Positions 34,454-43,843 of a DNA stretch of 64,000 nucleotides are shown one piece after another. A program made the translations under genes and the position numbers. Source of the DNA: Polynucleobacter sp. MWH-UH23A (lineage in GTDB: Bacteria; Pseudomonadota; Gammaproteobacteria; Burkholderiales; Burkholderiaceae); NCBI RefSeq assembly GCF_040409805.1, contig NZ_CP099572.1, positions 1,426,001-1,490,000 on the forward strand, read 5' to 3'. The notes beneath the pieces were generated by a model, which saw only the letters and a program-made list of their open reading frames with translations, made no database searches and was not told the origin of the DNA. Position 1 is the stretch's first letter. The number at the start of each line of letters is the position of its first letter.

Positions 34454-34877
34454 AAAGCTCTTCAGCACGCTTCACAAAGCAATCTACGAAAGTTCCAGCA
34501 ATGTGTCCAAACACTGGCCCAATGATTTTATCCAAAATGACGCTCTTGAACTCCCAGTGCAACTTGAACTCCACCTTACAAGCATCTTCACGTAAAGGGA
34601 TGAAGTTCCATTGACCAGAGAAATGCTTAAATGGTCCATCCACGAATACCATATCAATGGTTTCAGGTCGATGATTGACATTGCGGGTATGGAAAAACTG
34701 ATTAATACCCTTAAAGTTGATATTGATTTTGGCATCCAAAACAGTTTCGGTCTGCTCAAAGATTTCGACTCCGCCGCACCAGGGCAGGAATTCAGGATAT
34801 CGCGCTACATCAGTGACCAGACCATACATTCTGTCAGCTGATTGGCCAATTAAAACGGTCTTGTAGACGTCTGCCAT
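34446..34877 (-). CDS. ratA: RatA family START-like protein (Coq10/RatA)
   Basis: This 143-residue protein has a START-like lipid-binding fold close to RatA and eukaryotic Coq10: VTDVARYPEFLPWCGGVEI, HTRNVNHRPETIDMVFVDGPFKHFSGQWNFIPL, and a C-terminal VDCFVKRAEELYG. E. coli RatA was reported to block 70S formation, but Coq10 homologs bind ubiquinone; the second role is just as likely here. It overlaps rnfH by eight bases and is divergent from smpB with a 25-base gap. Confidence 0.86.
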   Translation of the reverse strand: MADVYKTVLIGQSADRMYGLVTDVARYPEFLPWCGGVEIFEQTETVLDAKININFKGINQFFHTRNVNHRPETIDMVFVDGPFKHFSGQWNFIPLREDACKVEFKLHWEFKSVILDKIIGPVFGHIAGTFVDCFVKRAEELYG

Positions 34878-34902
34878 AATCGTTATTGGAAGCTAAATAA
34901 AT

Positions 34903-35355
34903 ATGAGTATCGTCGATAACAAAAAAGCTTTCTTCGACTATTTTATCGAGGAGCGCTTTGAAGCAGGGCTAGTTCTTGAAGGCTGGGAGGTAAAAGCCAT
35001 CCGAGCGGGCCGCGTGCATATTAAAGAAGCGTATGTAGTGATACGTAAGGCGGAGCTTTTTCTGATCGGCTGCCACATTACCCCCCTTCTTTCTGCATCA
35101 ACCCATATTGTTCCCGATAATGTCCGCACCAGAAAGCTATTACTAAATGCAATAGAGATTCGCAAGCTGATTGGCAAAGTAGAACAAAAAGGCTACACGC
35201 TAGTTCCATTAAATCTGCATTTCTCAAAAGGTAGAGTGAAGTGCGAGATAGGTCTAGCAAGAGGTAAAAAGCAACACGACAAACGTGCCGCCACTAAAGA
35301 ACGTGAGTGGGAAGTACAAAAAGGAAGAATTGCTCGGGGCGATCTCAACGCGTAA
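34903..35355 (+). CDS. smpB: SsrA-binding protein (trans-translation)
   Basis: This 150-residue protein binds tmRNA and helps rescue stalled ribosomes. Family blocks are complete: [31 protein letters not shown], the HITPLL segment, and the basic C-terminal tail [24 protein letters not shown] that enters the mRNA channel. The length fits. The ssrA gene itself is not in this window. It is divergent from ratA, a common arrangement, and stands apart from the next operon by 125 bases. Confidence 0.95.
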   Translation: MSIVDNKKAFFDYFIEERFEAGLVLEGWEVKAIRAGRVHIKEAYVVIRKAELFLIGCHITPLLSASTHIVPDNVRTRKLLLNAIEIRKLIGKVEQKGYTLVPLNLHFSKGRVKCEIGLARGKKQHDKRAATKEREWEVQKGRIARGDLNA

Positions 35356-35368
35356 CAATCCTACAAGT

Positions 35369-35427
35369 GGACTAATCTAAAGTCCGAGGTTTGAGCATAC
35401 TGCACCCGTCTGGTGCATGGTAGCACC
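35369..35427 (+). promoter_or_regulatory. Palindromic control region before the ATP-grasp/Anbu operon, with an NtrC-type site
   Basis: The sequence TGCACCCGTCTGGTGCA at 35401-35417 is a perfect dyad and fits the known NtrC binding consensus TGCACC-N4-TGGTGCA. A third half-site GCACCA at 35423-35428 forms a second dyad with TGGTGC (35411-35416). A weaker inverted repeat GGACT-N7-AGTCC sits at 35369-35385. The NtrC-like dyad ends about 63 bases before the ATG at 35481. I did not find a convincing sigma-54 GG-N10-GC promoter between it and the gene. It could also form RNA hairpins. Confidence 0.55.
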
Positions 35428-35480
35428 AAGCTGCTTCACATTTTTAAATTCAGCAGTATTCAAGGCATTAGCCTTTAAAC

Positions 35481-36893
35481 ATGAAACTGCCATTTGATGA
35501 AATGCTGGATGCTTCTGGCAAAGCACGCCCCCATTACGAAATTTTTCATAATTGGTTGAAGCAGCAAAGCGACACCCTGATGGGTCTTAAGCGCGCTGAG
35601 GCGGACCTCATTTTTAGGCGGGTTGGCATCACATTCGCGGTCTACGGCGATGATCTGGGCGCAGAAAGAACCATTCCTTTTGATCAAGTACCCCGCATTT
35701 TCGCCGCAAAAGAATGGGAGCAGCTAGAGACTGGCCTAAGGCAACGGGTCAAAGCACTCAACCGCTTCATCTATGACATCTATCACGATGAAGAAATCAT
35801 TAAAGCGGGCATTATTCCGGCTGAGCAAATTTTTAATAATGCGCAATACCGACCCGAGATGCGCAATATTGATGTGCCACGTGATATCTACGCGCAAATC
35901 GCTGGCATCGATATTGTTCGCGCAGGAGAAGGCGAATTCTACGTTCTTGAAGATAACTTACGCGTCCCATCCGGGGTTTCTTATATGGTTGAAGACCGCA
36001 AAATGATGATGCGTCTTTTTCCAGATCTATTTCAGAAATATCGAATCGCACCTGTAGAGCATTACCCAGACCTACTCTTGGAATGCCTAAAGTCTGTTAA
36101 GCCCGATGACGTCAAAAAACCTAATGTGGTTGTACTCACACCCGGCATGTATAACTCTGCCTATTTTGAGCATAGTTATTTAGCGCAACAAATGGGCGTA
36201 GAACTTGTAGAGGGCAAAGACCTATTTGTAAAAAATGAGCAGGTCTATATGCGAACTACCCAGGGTCCAGAACGAGTGGATGTGATCTATCGTCGTGTTG
36301 ATGATGACTTTTTGGATCCTCTTGCATTTCGTTCGGACTCCACACTCGGAGTGGCGGGACTGCTGTCGGCCTATCGAGCCGGCAACATCACTCTTGCGAA
36401 TGCGATAGGCACTGGTATTGCCGATGACAAATCTATATACCCTTATGTGCCAGACATGATTGAGTTTTACCTGGGAGAAAAACCGATCCTCAATAATGTC
36501 CCAACCTATCAATGCCGCAAACCAGATGATCTTGCATACACTCTAGCTAATTTAGAAAAATTAGTGGTCAAGCTCACACATGGCGCAGGTGGTTACGGCA
36601 TGCTAGTGGGCCCAGCATCGACCAAAGCAGAGATTGAAGAATTCAGAACGCACTTACTTGCAAACCCAGATAAATATATTGCCCAACCCACGCTTGCCCT
36701 ATCTACCTGCCCTACATTTGTGGAATCTGGAGTAGCACCAAGACACATTGATTTGCGTCCCTTTGTATTGTCTGGCAAAACCATCAAGATGGTACCTGGC
36801 GGCCTTACTCGCGTTGCGCTTAAGGAGGGTTCGCTGGTAGTGAACTCCTCTCAAGGTGGCGGCACTAAAGACACTTGGGTACTGGAGAAATAA
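35481..36893 (+). CDS. Circularly permuted ATP-grasp type 2 protein (DUF404/DUF407)
   Basis: This 470-residue protein is a predicted ATP-grasp ligase in which the fold is circularly permuted. Typical blocks are IYHDEEIIKAGIIPAEQI, an EGEFYVLEDNLRVPSGVSYM loop, VVLTPGMYNSAYFEH, a VYRRVDDDFLDPLAF segment and VKLTHGAGGYGMLVGP. It is expected to join an amine to a carboxylate using ATP, with unknown substrates. It is the first gene of an operon with alpha-E, transglutaminase and Anbu genes, and an NtrC-type palindrome lies upstream. The alpha-E gene starts three bases after it. Confidence 0.86.
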   Translation: MKLPFDEMLDASGKARPHYEIFHNWLKQQSDTLMGLKRAEADLIFRRVGITFAVYGDDLGAERTIPFDQVPRIFAAKEWEQLETGLRQRVKALNRFIYDIYHDEEIIKAGIIPAEQIFNNAQYRPEMRNIDVPRDIYAQIAGIDIVRAGEGEFYVLEDNLRVPSGVSYMVEDRKMMMRLFPDLFQKYRIAPVEHYPDLLLECLKSVKPDDVKKPNVVVLTPGMYNSAYFEHSYLAQQMGVELVEGKDLFVKNEQVYMRTTQGPERVDVIYRRVDDDFLDPLAFRSDSTLGVAGLLSAYRAGNITLANAIGTGIADDKSIYPYVPDMIEFYLGEKPILNNVPTYQCRKPDDLAYTLANLEKLVVKLTHGAGGYGMLVGPASTKAEIEEFRTHLLANPDKYIAQPTLALSTCPTFVESGVAPRHIDLRPFVLSGKTIKMVPGGLTRVALKEGSLVVNSSQGGGTKDTWVLEK

Positions 36894-36896
36894 GCG

Positions 36897-37874
36897 ATGT
36901 TGAGCCGCACAGCTGACTGCCTTTACTGGATGGCGCGCTACACAGAGCGTGCAGAGAATACCGCGCGCATGCTCGATGTAAACCATCAAACCTCTTTGCT
37001 TCCCCAGCCACCAGAGTTTTTAGAACAAAGCTGGAAAAAATTACTCACGATTTCTAAATTAGAAAATACTTTTTTGAGTAAATATGATGTGATCAATCGC
37101 GAGAATGTGTTGGATTTCATGATTTATGAAACCAGCAATCCATCAAGCATCGTATCCTGCCTGTTTGCAGCTCGCGAAAACGCTCGGGTTATACGTGGAA
37201 AGATTACCTCTGAAGTATGGGAAACGCAAAACACCACATGGCTGGAATTGCAACGCATATTGCAGGCTAGACATCAAGCTGATCCAAGCAGACTCCTTGA
37301 ATGGGTAAAGCACCGCTGCCATTTATTTAGAGGTGTTATGCATGGCACGATGCTTAAAAATGAATCTTTTTACTTTATAAATGTAGGCACATTACTTGAG
37401 CGCGCCGACAATACCGCTCGTATTTTGCAAACCAAATATGAAGATCAAGAAGCACTCTCGGCAATAGGGAAACAACAAGTAGTCGAGAAAGAATCCAGCG
37501 GTGAATTTTTTGATTTTTATCACTGGGCAGCCCTATTAAGATCTGTATCTGCCTTTGAAATTTATCGTCAAATTTATTCAGATCAAGTCACCCCGAAACA
37601 AGTGGCGGAGCTATTAATTTTCAATAAACAGATGCCGCGCTCACTAGTAAGTTGCGTAAATGAATTAATTCCTCTCGTATCTGAGGTAAAAAATCAGCAA
37701 TCCAAGGAAATTGAGCGCTTACTAGGCAAGCTCAAAGCTAGCTTAGATTATTCAGATGTTGATGAAGTGTTCTCACAGGGTCTTGAAGAATTTATCGAGA
37801 ATTTTCTAGAAAGAATTAATCACATCGCTGATGAATTCAGTAGCGCCTATCTTATTCCTCTAGCTGTGGCTTAG
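36897..37874 (+). CDS. Alpha-E domain-containing protein (DUF403)
   Basis: This 325-residue all-helical protein is of the alpha-E family: MLSRTADCLYWMARYTERAENTARMLDV at the start, a SSIVSCLFAARENARVIRG block, GTLLERADNTARILQ in the middle and YRQIYSDQVTPKQVAELLIFN further on. The repeated RAxNTAR motif is characteristic, and acidic helices suggest binding of the ATP-grasp or its product. Its biochemical role is not known. It sits between the ATP-grasp and transglutaminase genes with gaps of 3 and 12 bases. Confidence 0.86.
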   Translation: MLSRTADCLYWMARYTERAENTARMLDVNHQTSLLPQPPEFLEQSWKKLLTISKLENTFLSKYDVINRENVLDFMIYETSNPSSIVSCLFAARENARVIRGKITSEVWETQNTTWLELQRILQARHQADPSRLLEWVKHRCHLFRGVMHGTMLKNESFYFINVGTLLERADNTARILQTKYEDQEALSAIGKQQVVEKESSGEFFDFYHWAALLRSVSAFEIYRQIYSDQVTPKQVAELLIFNKQMPRSLVSCVNELIPLVSEVKNQQSKEIERLLGKLKASLDYSDVDEVFSQGLEEFIENFLERINHIADEFSSAYLIPLAVA

Positions 37875-37886
37875 AACGATATACCT

Positions 37887-38684
37887 ATGCATCTAAAAAT
37901 ACGACACCGCACCGAATACCGATATGAAACTCCAGTACGTTACTCTATTCAAGAGCTACGATTGAGCCCGCCCACTACAGATGGGCAGAAAGTAGAACGC
38001 TGGAAGATTAACACACCAATTAAAGCCTCTAACTCTGTTGATGCATTCAATAATCTATGCAGCATCTTTGTCCAAGAGGCGTCATATACCTCAATGATGA
38101 TTGAGGCAGAGGGTGAAATCCTGACTCAAGATGCGCATGAGTATATTGATGACCCCAAAGCAGTCTCCCCCTACTACCTTTTGCAACAAACTAAGCTGAC
38201 GGAGCCTTCCGAGGAAATGCTAGATTACTTCTCCTCTTCTCTCCCTAAGAAAAATACCATTGATGAAATCCTCAAGCTAGCCTCTGCAGTACAAGGCTCG
38301 ATTGATTATGCCCCCGGCAAAACGAACTTTGCTACAACCGCAGCCCAATCTTTTGCCATGAAATCCGGTGTTTGTCAGGATCATGCCCACGTTATGCTAA
38401 GCCTTTGCAGAGCTGCGCAAATCCCAGCGCGTTATGTCAGCGGCTACTTTTTCGCTGAGGAATCTCCTAATTTAGCTAGCCATGCCTGGATTGATTTTTG
38501 CAGTGATATTGATAACGGCGTCTGGAATAGCGTAGACATTACTCATGCCTGCTTGACAAATGCGCGCCATGTTCGCCTAGCGATTGGTTGTGATTATTAC
38601 TCAGCCGCTCCTGTTAAAGGCGTTCGCACTGGCGGCGTTGGCGAAGAGCTGACCGCGAACATCTCAATCCAGCAACTTTCCTAA
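37887..38684 (+). CDS. Transglutaminase-like cysteine peptidase
   Basis: This 265-residue protein has a transglutaminase-core fold, with a catalytic triad of Cys163 (SGVCQDHAH), His199 (SHAWIDF) and Asp217 (NSVDITH). The N-terminal HLKIRHRTEYRYETPVRYSIQELRLSP is the beta domain of bacterial members of this family. It may cleave peptide or isopeptide bonds made by the ATP-grasp partner. No signal peptide is present, so it should act in the cytoplasm with the other operon products. Confidence 0.87.
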   Translation: MHLKIRHRTEYRYETPVRYSIQELRLSPPTTDGQKVERWKINTPIKASNSVDAFNNLCSIFVQEASYTSMMIEAEGEILTQDAHEYIDDPKAVSPYYLLQQTKLTEPSEEMLDYFSSSLPKKNTIDEILKLASAVQGSIDYAPGKTNFATTAAQSFAMKSGVCQDHAHVMLSLCRAAQIPARYVSGYFFAEESPNLASHAWIDFCSDIDNGVWNSVDITHACLTNARHVRLAIGCDYYSAAPVKGVRTGGVGEELTANISIQQLS

Positions 38685-38747
38685 GTCCTATGCAGAATCT
38701 TTAAGGCATTAAGAGATAATATTCAAAACAATTAAGGAAAGATGTAA

Positions 38748-39629
38748 ATGACGTATTGTGTTGGACTTTGCCTGAAAGATGGTCTTGTGTTTTTATCTGA
38801 CACCCGCACCAATGCTGGAGTTGATCAGATTGGGACATTTCGGAAAATGGCCCTATTTCAAAAAGATGGTGATCGGTTCTTTGCGATGATGAGTGCTGGC
38901 AATCTTGCCGTCACCCAAGCAGTTAAAGAAATTCTGCTACAAGGACAACTCTTTCATGGCAAAAATCTTTGGAATGTAGGGAGCTCTCATGACGCTGCTG
39001 TTGTCGTTGGCGAGGCGGTCAAGCAAGTCTACGATCGAGATCACAAAGCGCTTGAAAAAGCCGGGATTGATTTCAATTGCAATCTCATCTTCGGTGGCCA
39101 GGTAAAAAATGAAAGGCCACGCCTCTTTAATATCTATTCCGCTGGCAATTTCATCGAAGCCACCCCGGAAACCTGCTATTTTCAAATTGGTGAATCAAAG
39201 TATGGAAAACCCATTCTTGATCGCGTTGTGAACTTTTCCACCCCGTTGAATCTCGCTACCAAGTGCGCCCTAATTTCGATGGATTCCACTTTAAATAGCA
39301 ATATCTCAGTTGGACTTCCGCTGGATCTCTTGGTCTACGAAAAGAATTCCTTAAAAGCTAGCAAATTGGTTACCCTAGATGAATCTAACCCATACTTTCA
39401 GATGATTCATCGCTTGTGGGGCGAAAAGCTTCGTGATGCGTTTAACTCCATTGCCGAACCTAGCTGGAGTGGGGCTAATAAATCCAGCGCTATCTCTGAA
39501 CCTGCTCGAAAAATGGGGGCGGTTCCAATTCATCGTCTATCAGCCAAAACAGTAAAACCGTCTAAAGCCAAAACGACTACAGCTACTAAGACGTCTGCAA
39601 AAAAGACTGCAACAAAGAAAAAAGCCTAG
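38748..39629 (+). CDS. Anbu proteasome-type protease with basic C-terminal tail
   Basis: This 293-residue protein is a proteasome beta-subunit homolog of the Anbu type. After removal of Met1 the N-terminal nucleophile is Thr1 (TYCVGLCLKDG), with Asp17 in LSDTRTNAG and Lys32 in TFRKMALF as the other catalytic residues. The core runs to about residue 230. The last roughly 40 residues are a Lys/Thr/Ala-rich tail ending TSAKKTATKKKA, with ten lysines in the final 29 residues, an unusual addition. An AAGGA ribosome site is eight bases upstream of the ATG. It closes the operon; its last codons form part of the terminator. Confidence 0.87.
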   Translation: MTYCVGLCLKDGLVFLSDTRTNAGVDQIGTFRKMALFQKDGDRFFAMMSAGNLAVTQAVKEILLQGQLFHGKNLWNVGSSHDAAVVVGEAVKQVYDRDHKALEKAGIDFNCNLIFGGQVKNERPRLFNIYSAGNFIEATPETCYFQIGESKYGKPILDRVVNFSTPLNLATKCALISMDSTLNSNISVGLPLDLLVYEKNSLKASKLVTLDESNPYFQMIHRLWGEKLRDAFNSIAEPSWSGANKSSAISEPARKMGAVPIHRLSAKTVKPSKAKTTTATKTSAKKTATKKKA

Positions 39630-39647
39630 ATTGTCTCTAGGCTTTTT
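39619..39647. terminator. Bidirectional intrinsic terminator between Anbu and ppsA genes
   Basis: A 12-bp arm AAAAAGCCTAGA (39619-39630) pairs perfectly with TCTAGGCTTTTT (39636-39647) around a TTGTC loop. The A and T tails make it work in both directions. Its left arm contains the Anbu stop codon (TAG at 39627-39629), and it lies 18 bases before the convergent ppsA stop. Confidence 0.85.
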
Positions 39648-39665
39648 GTCTACGCTTGCTTGTAG

Positions 39666-42071
39666 TTAGGCTTTTAAACTTTTGCCTAACATTTCCCACG
39701 TTTCCACTACGCTGTCTGGGTTCAGCGAGATGGAAGTGATGCCCTTTTCAACTAACCAGCGTGCAAAGTCAGGATGATCGGATGGGCCCTGACCACAAAT
39801 ACCGACATACTTATCTTGCTTGCGGCAAGCAACAATTGAACGCTCAACCATAAACTCAACCGCTGGATCGCGCTCATCAAAGTCAATCGCTAACAACTCC
39901 ATGCCAGAGTCACGATCAAGGCCAAGTGTTAGCTGGGTCATATCGTTGGAACCAATAGAGAATCCATCGAAATACTCCAAGAACTGATCTGCCAAGATGG
40001 CATTAGATGGAATCTCGCACATCATAATGAGTCGCAGACCATTTACGCCACGCTTCAGACCAAACTTTTCCATCATATTAATGACGCGCTCAGCCTGTTT
40101 GATAGTGCGCACAAATGGAACCATGATCTCGACGTTATCAAGACCCATATCTTCACGAACGCGCTTCATTGCTGCACACTCAAGCGCGAATGCTTCACCA
40201 AACTCTTCTGATACGTAGCGGGACGCGCCACGGAAGCCCAGCATCGGGTTTTCTTCATCTGGTTCATAGCGAGATCCACCAATCAGCTTCTTATACTCGT
40301 TAGACTTAAAGTCTGACAAGCGCACGATGACTGGCTTTGGATAAAAAGCAGCTGCAATGGTAGCTACACCCTCAACCAACTTGTCTTCATAGAATTGGCG
40401 TGGGCTTGCATAACCACGAGCAACGCTTTCTACAGCACGCTTGAGATCAGGATCAATATTTGGATATTCCAACACTGCGCGTGGATGCACACCAATATAG
40501 TTATTGATAATGAACTCTAAGCGGGCCAATCCAACGCCTGCGTTTGGTAATTGGCAGAAATCAAATGCCAATTGCGGGTTACCGATATTCATCGTGATCT
40601 TCACAGGAATATCTGGCAATGCACCGCGAGAAACCTCAGTTACCTCAGTTTCGATCAAGCCATCATAAATGTGGCCTTCATCACCCTCAGCACAAGAGAC
40701 AGTCACAACCATACCGTCTTGTAATTGCTCCGTAGCATCGCCACAACCCACAACTGCAGGTACACCTAATTCACGGGCAATAATTGCCGCGTGGCAAGTA
40801 CGGCCGCCGCGATTGGTCACAATCGCAGAAGCTCGTTTCATTACAGGCTCCCAGTTTGGATCGGTCATATCGGCAACCAATACATCGCCAGGCTGTACGC
40901 GGTCCATTTCGCTTGGATCACGAATTACACGTACTGGACCAGCACCAATCTTTTGACCAATTGCACGGCCTTTTGCCAACACCTTAGAGCTGCCTTTAAG
41001 TTTGTAGCGCATCTCGACTTGACCAGCCGCTTGGCTCTTCACCGTCTCAGGACGTGCTTGCAAAATATAGATGCGGCCGTCTTGACCATCTTTGCCCCAC
41101 TCAATATCCATTGGGCGACCATAATGCTTCTCAATGATGACGGCATATTTTGCTAACTCAGTAATGTCTGCATCCTCCAAGGAAAAACGATTACGCTTCT
41201 CAGGAGTGACATCAACTGTTTGCACCTTTTCAGAGGACCCTTTTGGCGCAAATTGCATTTGAATCAACTTAGAACCTAGGGTACGACGAATGATCGCTTT
41301 TTTACCTTGTGCTAATGTGGTCTTGAATACATAAAACTCGTCCGGGTTTACAGCACCCTGCACAACAGTCTCACCCAAACCATAGCTAGAGGTAATGAAT
41401 ACTACATCTTCAAAACCCGATTCAGTATCTAGCGTAAACATCACCCCAGAAGCACCCAAGTCAGAGCGAACCATGCGCTGGATGCCAGCCGATAAGGCAA
41501 CTTCCTCATGGGCAAAGCCCTTATGAACCCGGTAGGAAATGGCACGATCGTTATAGAGAGATGCAAAAACTTCACGAATCTTACTTAATACATCTTCGAT
41601 GCCTTCGACATTCAAGAATGTTTCTTGCTGACCAGCGAAAGAAGCATCTGGTAAGTCTTCCGCAGTAGCAGATGAACGAACTGCAAAAGAACCTTTGCCA
41701 GAATCGTCCAGTGTTGCAAATGCCTTACGAATATCCTCCTCAAGCTTTGGCTGGAATGGCGCGGTTTCGATCCACTCACGAATCTCCGCGCCCGCCTGCG
41801 CCAATGCACGCACATCATCAATATTGAGACCTTCTAAACGCTCCTGAATACGCTCGGTCAAATTATTGTGTTTTAGAAAATCACGAAACGCCAATGCAGT
41901 TGTCGCGAAACCAGTAGGTACACGAACTCCCGTAGAAGAGAGCTGTGAAATCATTTCACCCAAAGATGCATTTTTACCGCCGACTGACTCAACATCCGTC
42001 ATTCGAAGCTGCTCAAAAGGCAAAACATAGGCATTTGCCATACTGCTATTTTGTTGCTGTTGGTTGGACAT
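39666..42071 (-). CDS. ppsA: Phosphoenolpyruvate synthase
   Basis: This 801-residue enzyme makes phosphoenolpyruvate from pyruvate and ATP, the entry to gluconeogenesis. The N-terminal ATP-grasp part ([10 protein letters not shown]), the swivelling domain with phospho-His427 ([14 protein letters not shown]) and the PEP/pyruvate barrel ([33 protein letters not shown] with the catalytic Cys) are all present. It is divergent from ppsR over 105 bases, the normal layout for the regulator pair. It ends at the shared bidirectional terminator. Confidence 0.95.
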   Translation of the reverse strand: MSNQQQQNSSMANAYVLPFEQLRMTDVESVGGKNASLGEMISQLSSTGVRVPTGFATTALAFRDFLKHNNLTERIQERLEGLNIDDVRALAQAGAEIREWIETAPFQPKLEEDIRKAFATLDDSGKGSFAVRSSATAEDLPDASFAGQQETFLNVEGIEDVLSKIREVFASLYNDRAISYRVHKGFAHEEVALSAGIQRMVRSDLGASGVMFTLDTESGFEDVVFITSSYGLGETVVQGAVNPDEFYVFKTTLAQGKKAIIRRTLGSKLIQMQFAPKGSSEKVQTVDVTPEKRNRFSLEDADITELAKYAVIIEKHYGRPMDIEWGKDGQDGRIYILQARPETVKSQAAGQVEMRYKLKGSSKVLAKGRAIGQKIGAGPVRVIRDPSEMDRVQPGDVLVADMTDPNWEPVMKRASAIVTNRGGRTCHAAIIARELGVPAVVGCGDATEQLQDGMVVTVSCAEGDEGHIYDGLIETEVTEVSRGALPDIPVKITMNIGNPQLAFDFCQLPNAGVGLARLEFIINNYIGVHPRAVLEYPNIDPDLKRAVESVARGYASPRQFYEDKLVEGVATIAAAFYPKPVIVRLSDFKSNEYKKLIGGSRYEPDEENPMLGFRGASRYVSEEFGEAFALECAAMKRVREDMGLDNVEIMVPFVRTIKQAERVINMMEKFGLKRGVNGLRLIMMCEIPSNAILADQFLEYFDGFSIGSNDMTQLTLGLDRDSGMELLAIDFDERDPAVEFMVERSIVACRKQDKYVGICGQGPSDHPDFARWLVEKGITSISLNPDSVVETWEMLGKSLKA

Positions 42072-42176
42072 AAAATACTCTCAAAAGATAAGGAAACTGG
42101 TCAAGCGGTCGCCTAAAATGCGACTTCATTTAATATGATTCTATTGTAGTTCTGACCCCACATTTAGGCCAAATTA

Positions 42177-43004
42177 ATGTCTACTGAAACCCGTATTGTT
42201 TTTATTGTCTCTGACGGCACAGGCATTACCGCCGAGAACTTCAGCCAATCAATTTTGGCGCAGTTTGAGGCCAGTTTTAAGCATATCCGGATCCCATTTG
42301 TGGACAGCGTTGATAAAGCTCATGACGCTGTAGGCAGCATTAATCAGGCGGCCAATAAGTATGGGGTTCAACCCATTGTTTTCACCACCCTAGTGAATGC
42401 TGAGCTCAATTCCATTGTTGCTAAGGCTAATGGGCTTATTTTGGACATGTTTCAGACCTTCGTGGCCCCTCTTGAGGCTGCCCTGGGGATGAAATCCACG
42501 CACGCCATGAATCGCCTTCACCACAATGCCGATACCGAAGCCTATAAGAACCGAATTGAAGCAATTAACTACTCCTTGGCCCACGATGACGGTCAATCCA
42601 ACCAAAACCTTGCTGAAGCCGATGTCATCTTGGTAGGAATATCTCGCGTCGGAAAAACGCCAACCAGCCTCTATTTAGCGATGCAGTATGGTTTAAAGGC
42701 TGCAAACTATCCATTAATCCCAGAGGATTTTGAACGAGGTCAACTACCTAAGGACCTAGTTCCTTATCGCCAGAAAATTTTTGGTCTCATGATTGATGCG
42801 GAACGTCTTTCAGAGATTCGAAACGAACGTCGCCCAGGTAGCAATTATGCCAAACTTGAAAACTGCCGTTATGAAATTAATGAGGCAACAGCGATGATGA
42901 AAAAGCAATCCATTCCTTGGGTTATGACGACAAGCAAATCCATCGAAGAAATCGCAACCACAGTACTACAAGCAATTAAATCTGATAAGACGATTTTAGG
43001 TTAA
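42177..43004 (+). CDS. ppsR: PEP synthase regulatory protein (bifunctional kinase/pyrophosphorylase, DUF299)
   Basis: This 275-residue protein regulates PEP synthase by reversible, ADP-dependent phosphorylation of a threonine next to the catalytic His. Family features are the N-terminal VSDGTGITAENF, the P-loop GISRVGKTPTSLYLA near residue 150, and the C-terminal EINEATAMMKKQSIPWVMTTSKSIEEIA. It is divergent from ppsA, its target. Length matches E. coli PpsR (277). It converges on the SpoU methyltransferase gene. Confidence 0.93.
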   Translation: MSTETRIVFIVSDGTGITAENFSQSILAQFEASFKHIRIPFVDSVDKAHDAVGSINQAANKYGVQPIVFTTLVNAELNSIVAKANGLILDMFQTFVAPLEAALGMKSTHAMNRLHHNADTEAYKNRIEAINYSLAHDDGQSNQNLAEADVILVGISRVGKTPTSLYLAMQYGLKAANYPLIPEDFERGQLPKDLVPYRQKIFGLMIDAERLSEIRNERRPGSNYAKLENCRYEINEATAMMKKQSIPWVMTTSKSIEEIATTVLQAIKSDKTILG

Positions 43005-43015
43005 AGCTAAATTAA

Positions 43016-43840
43016 TTAACTGCGTCGAACCCGAACGGTTTCAAATAAGCAAATAGCAGCTGCCGTAGAAACGTTTAAGGACTCTATACGCGGATCAATC
43101 GGAATAGAAACTCCTTTTGCCTGCGCCAGTAAATCTTCTGATACACCCTGACCTTCACTTCCCATCACCCAAGCTACAGGCTGCAGTAATTCTTGCTTTA
43201 AATTGAAAAGATCTTGCTCAGCATCTGCTGTTGCGGCCATCAAGGGAGCAGTGACCGCACTTAATACTTGATGATTAGTCCAGCCCTCATAAAGATCCAA
43301 CAAATGATGGGCGCCCATTCCTGCGCGCAAAACTTTACTAGACCAAAGATGGGCGCAACCCGATAAAGCAATAATCTGTGTAAACCCAGTGGCTGCAGCT
43401 GTGCGCAAGATCGTGCCAACATTACCTGCATCTTGAATGCGATCCAAAATCACGACATCCCCATCTAAATTTGATATCGACTGGGCAGATGCTAAGGACG
43501 ATTTAGGCAAGCTTAATAAGCCAGCAATGTGAGGAGCATTAACTAACTCACTTAATACATTCCAAAGGGCATTATCTAGTTGATACACCTTAGTCTCTGG
43601 ACAAATCTCAATATGAGAATAAATAGCCTGTGAAATTTCGGGGTTTTGTAAACCCATTTCAGAGGTAAAGAGTGTCTTTAATGCGGTATCTCCCACCCAA
43701 GCTTGAACAAGATGAATACCTTCAAGCAAAGCGCATCCACTACTTAGCCTAGCCTTCTGACCCTTTGATCCTGTTGCCTGCAACAAACGCAGTTCTTTGA
43801 ACAGCGGGTTCTCTTTTGAGGTGATTTGATCAAAGTTCAT
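43016..43840 (-). CDS. SpoU/TrmH-family RNA methyltransferase
   Basis: This 274-residue SPOUT enzyme should methylate a ribose 2'-OH of rRNA or tRNA. The three knot motifs are present: NVGTILRTAAATGF, WVMGSEGQGVSEDL and a SIPIDPRIESLNVSTAAAICLFE block. An N-terminal substrate-binding domain of about 100 residues precedes them, as in RlmB-like enzymes, but I cannot assign the exact nucleotide. It lies three bases after rnhB and closes the long lipid A operon. Confidence 0.84.
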   Translation of the reverse strand: MNFDQITSKENPLFKELRLLQATGSKGQKARLSSGCALLEGIHLVQAWVGDTALKTLFTSEMGLQNPEISQAIYSHIEICPETKVYQLDNALWNVLSELVNAPHIAGLLSLPKSSLASAQSISNLDGDVVILDRIQDAGNVGTILRTAAATGFTQIIALSGCAHLWSSKVLRAGMGAHHLLDLYEGWTNHQVLSAVTAPLMAATADAEQDLFNLKQELLQPVAWVMGSEGQGVSEDLLAQAKGVSIPIDPRIESLNVSTAAAICLFETVRVRRS

Positions 43841-43843
43841 TAT

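Noticed and set aside
34103..34877. RatA-RnfH as a toxin-antitoxin module
   Set aside because: The pair is a widely conserved housekeeping combination, and RatA is close to ubiquinone-binding Coq10; no sign of a mobile toxin locus.
35356..35480. A small RNA gene or tRNA between smpB and the ATP-grasp gene
   Set aside because: No tRNA-like clover-leaf and no terminator are visible; the repeats fit protein-binding sites better.
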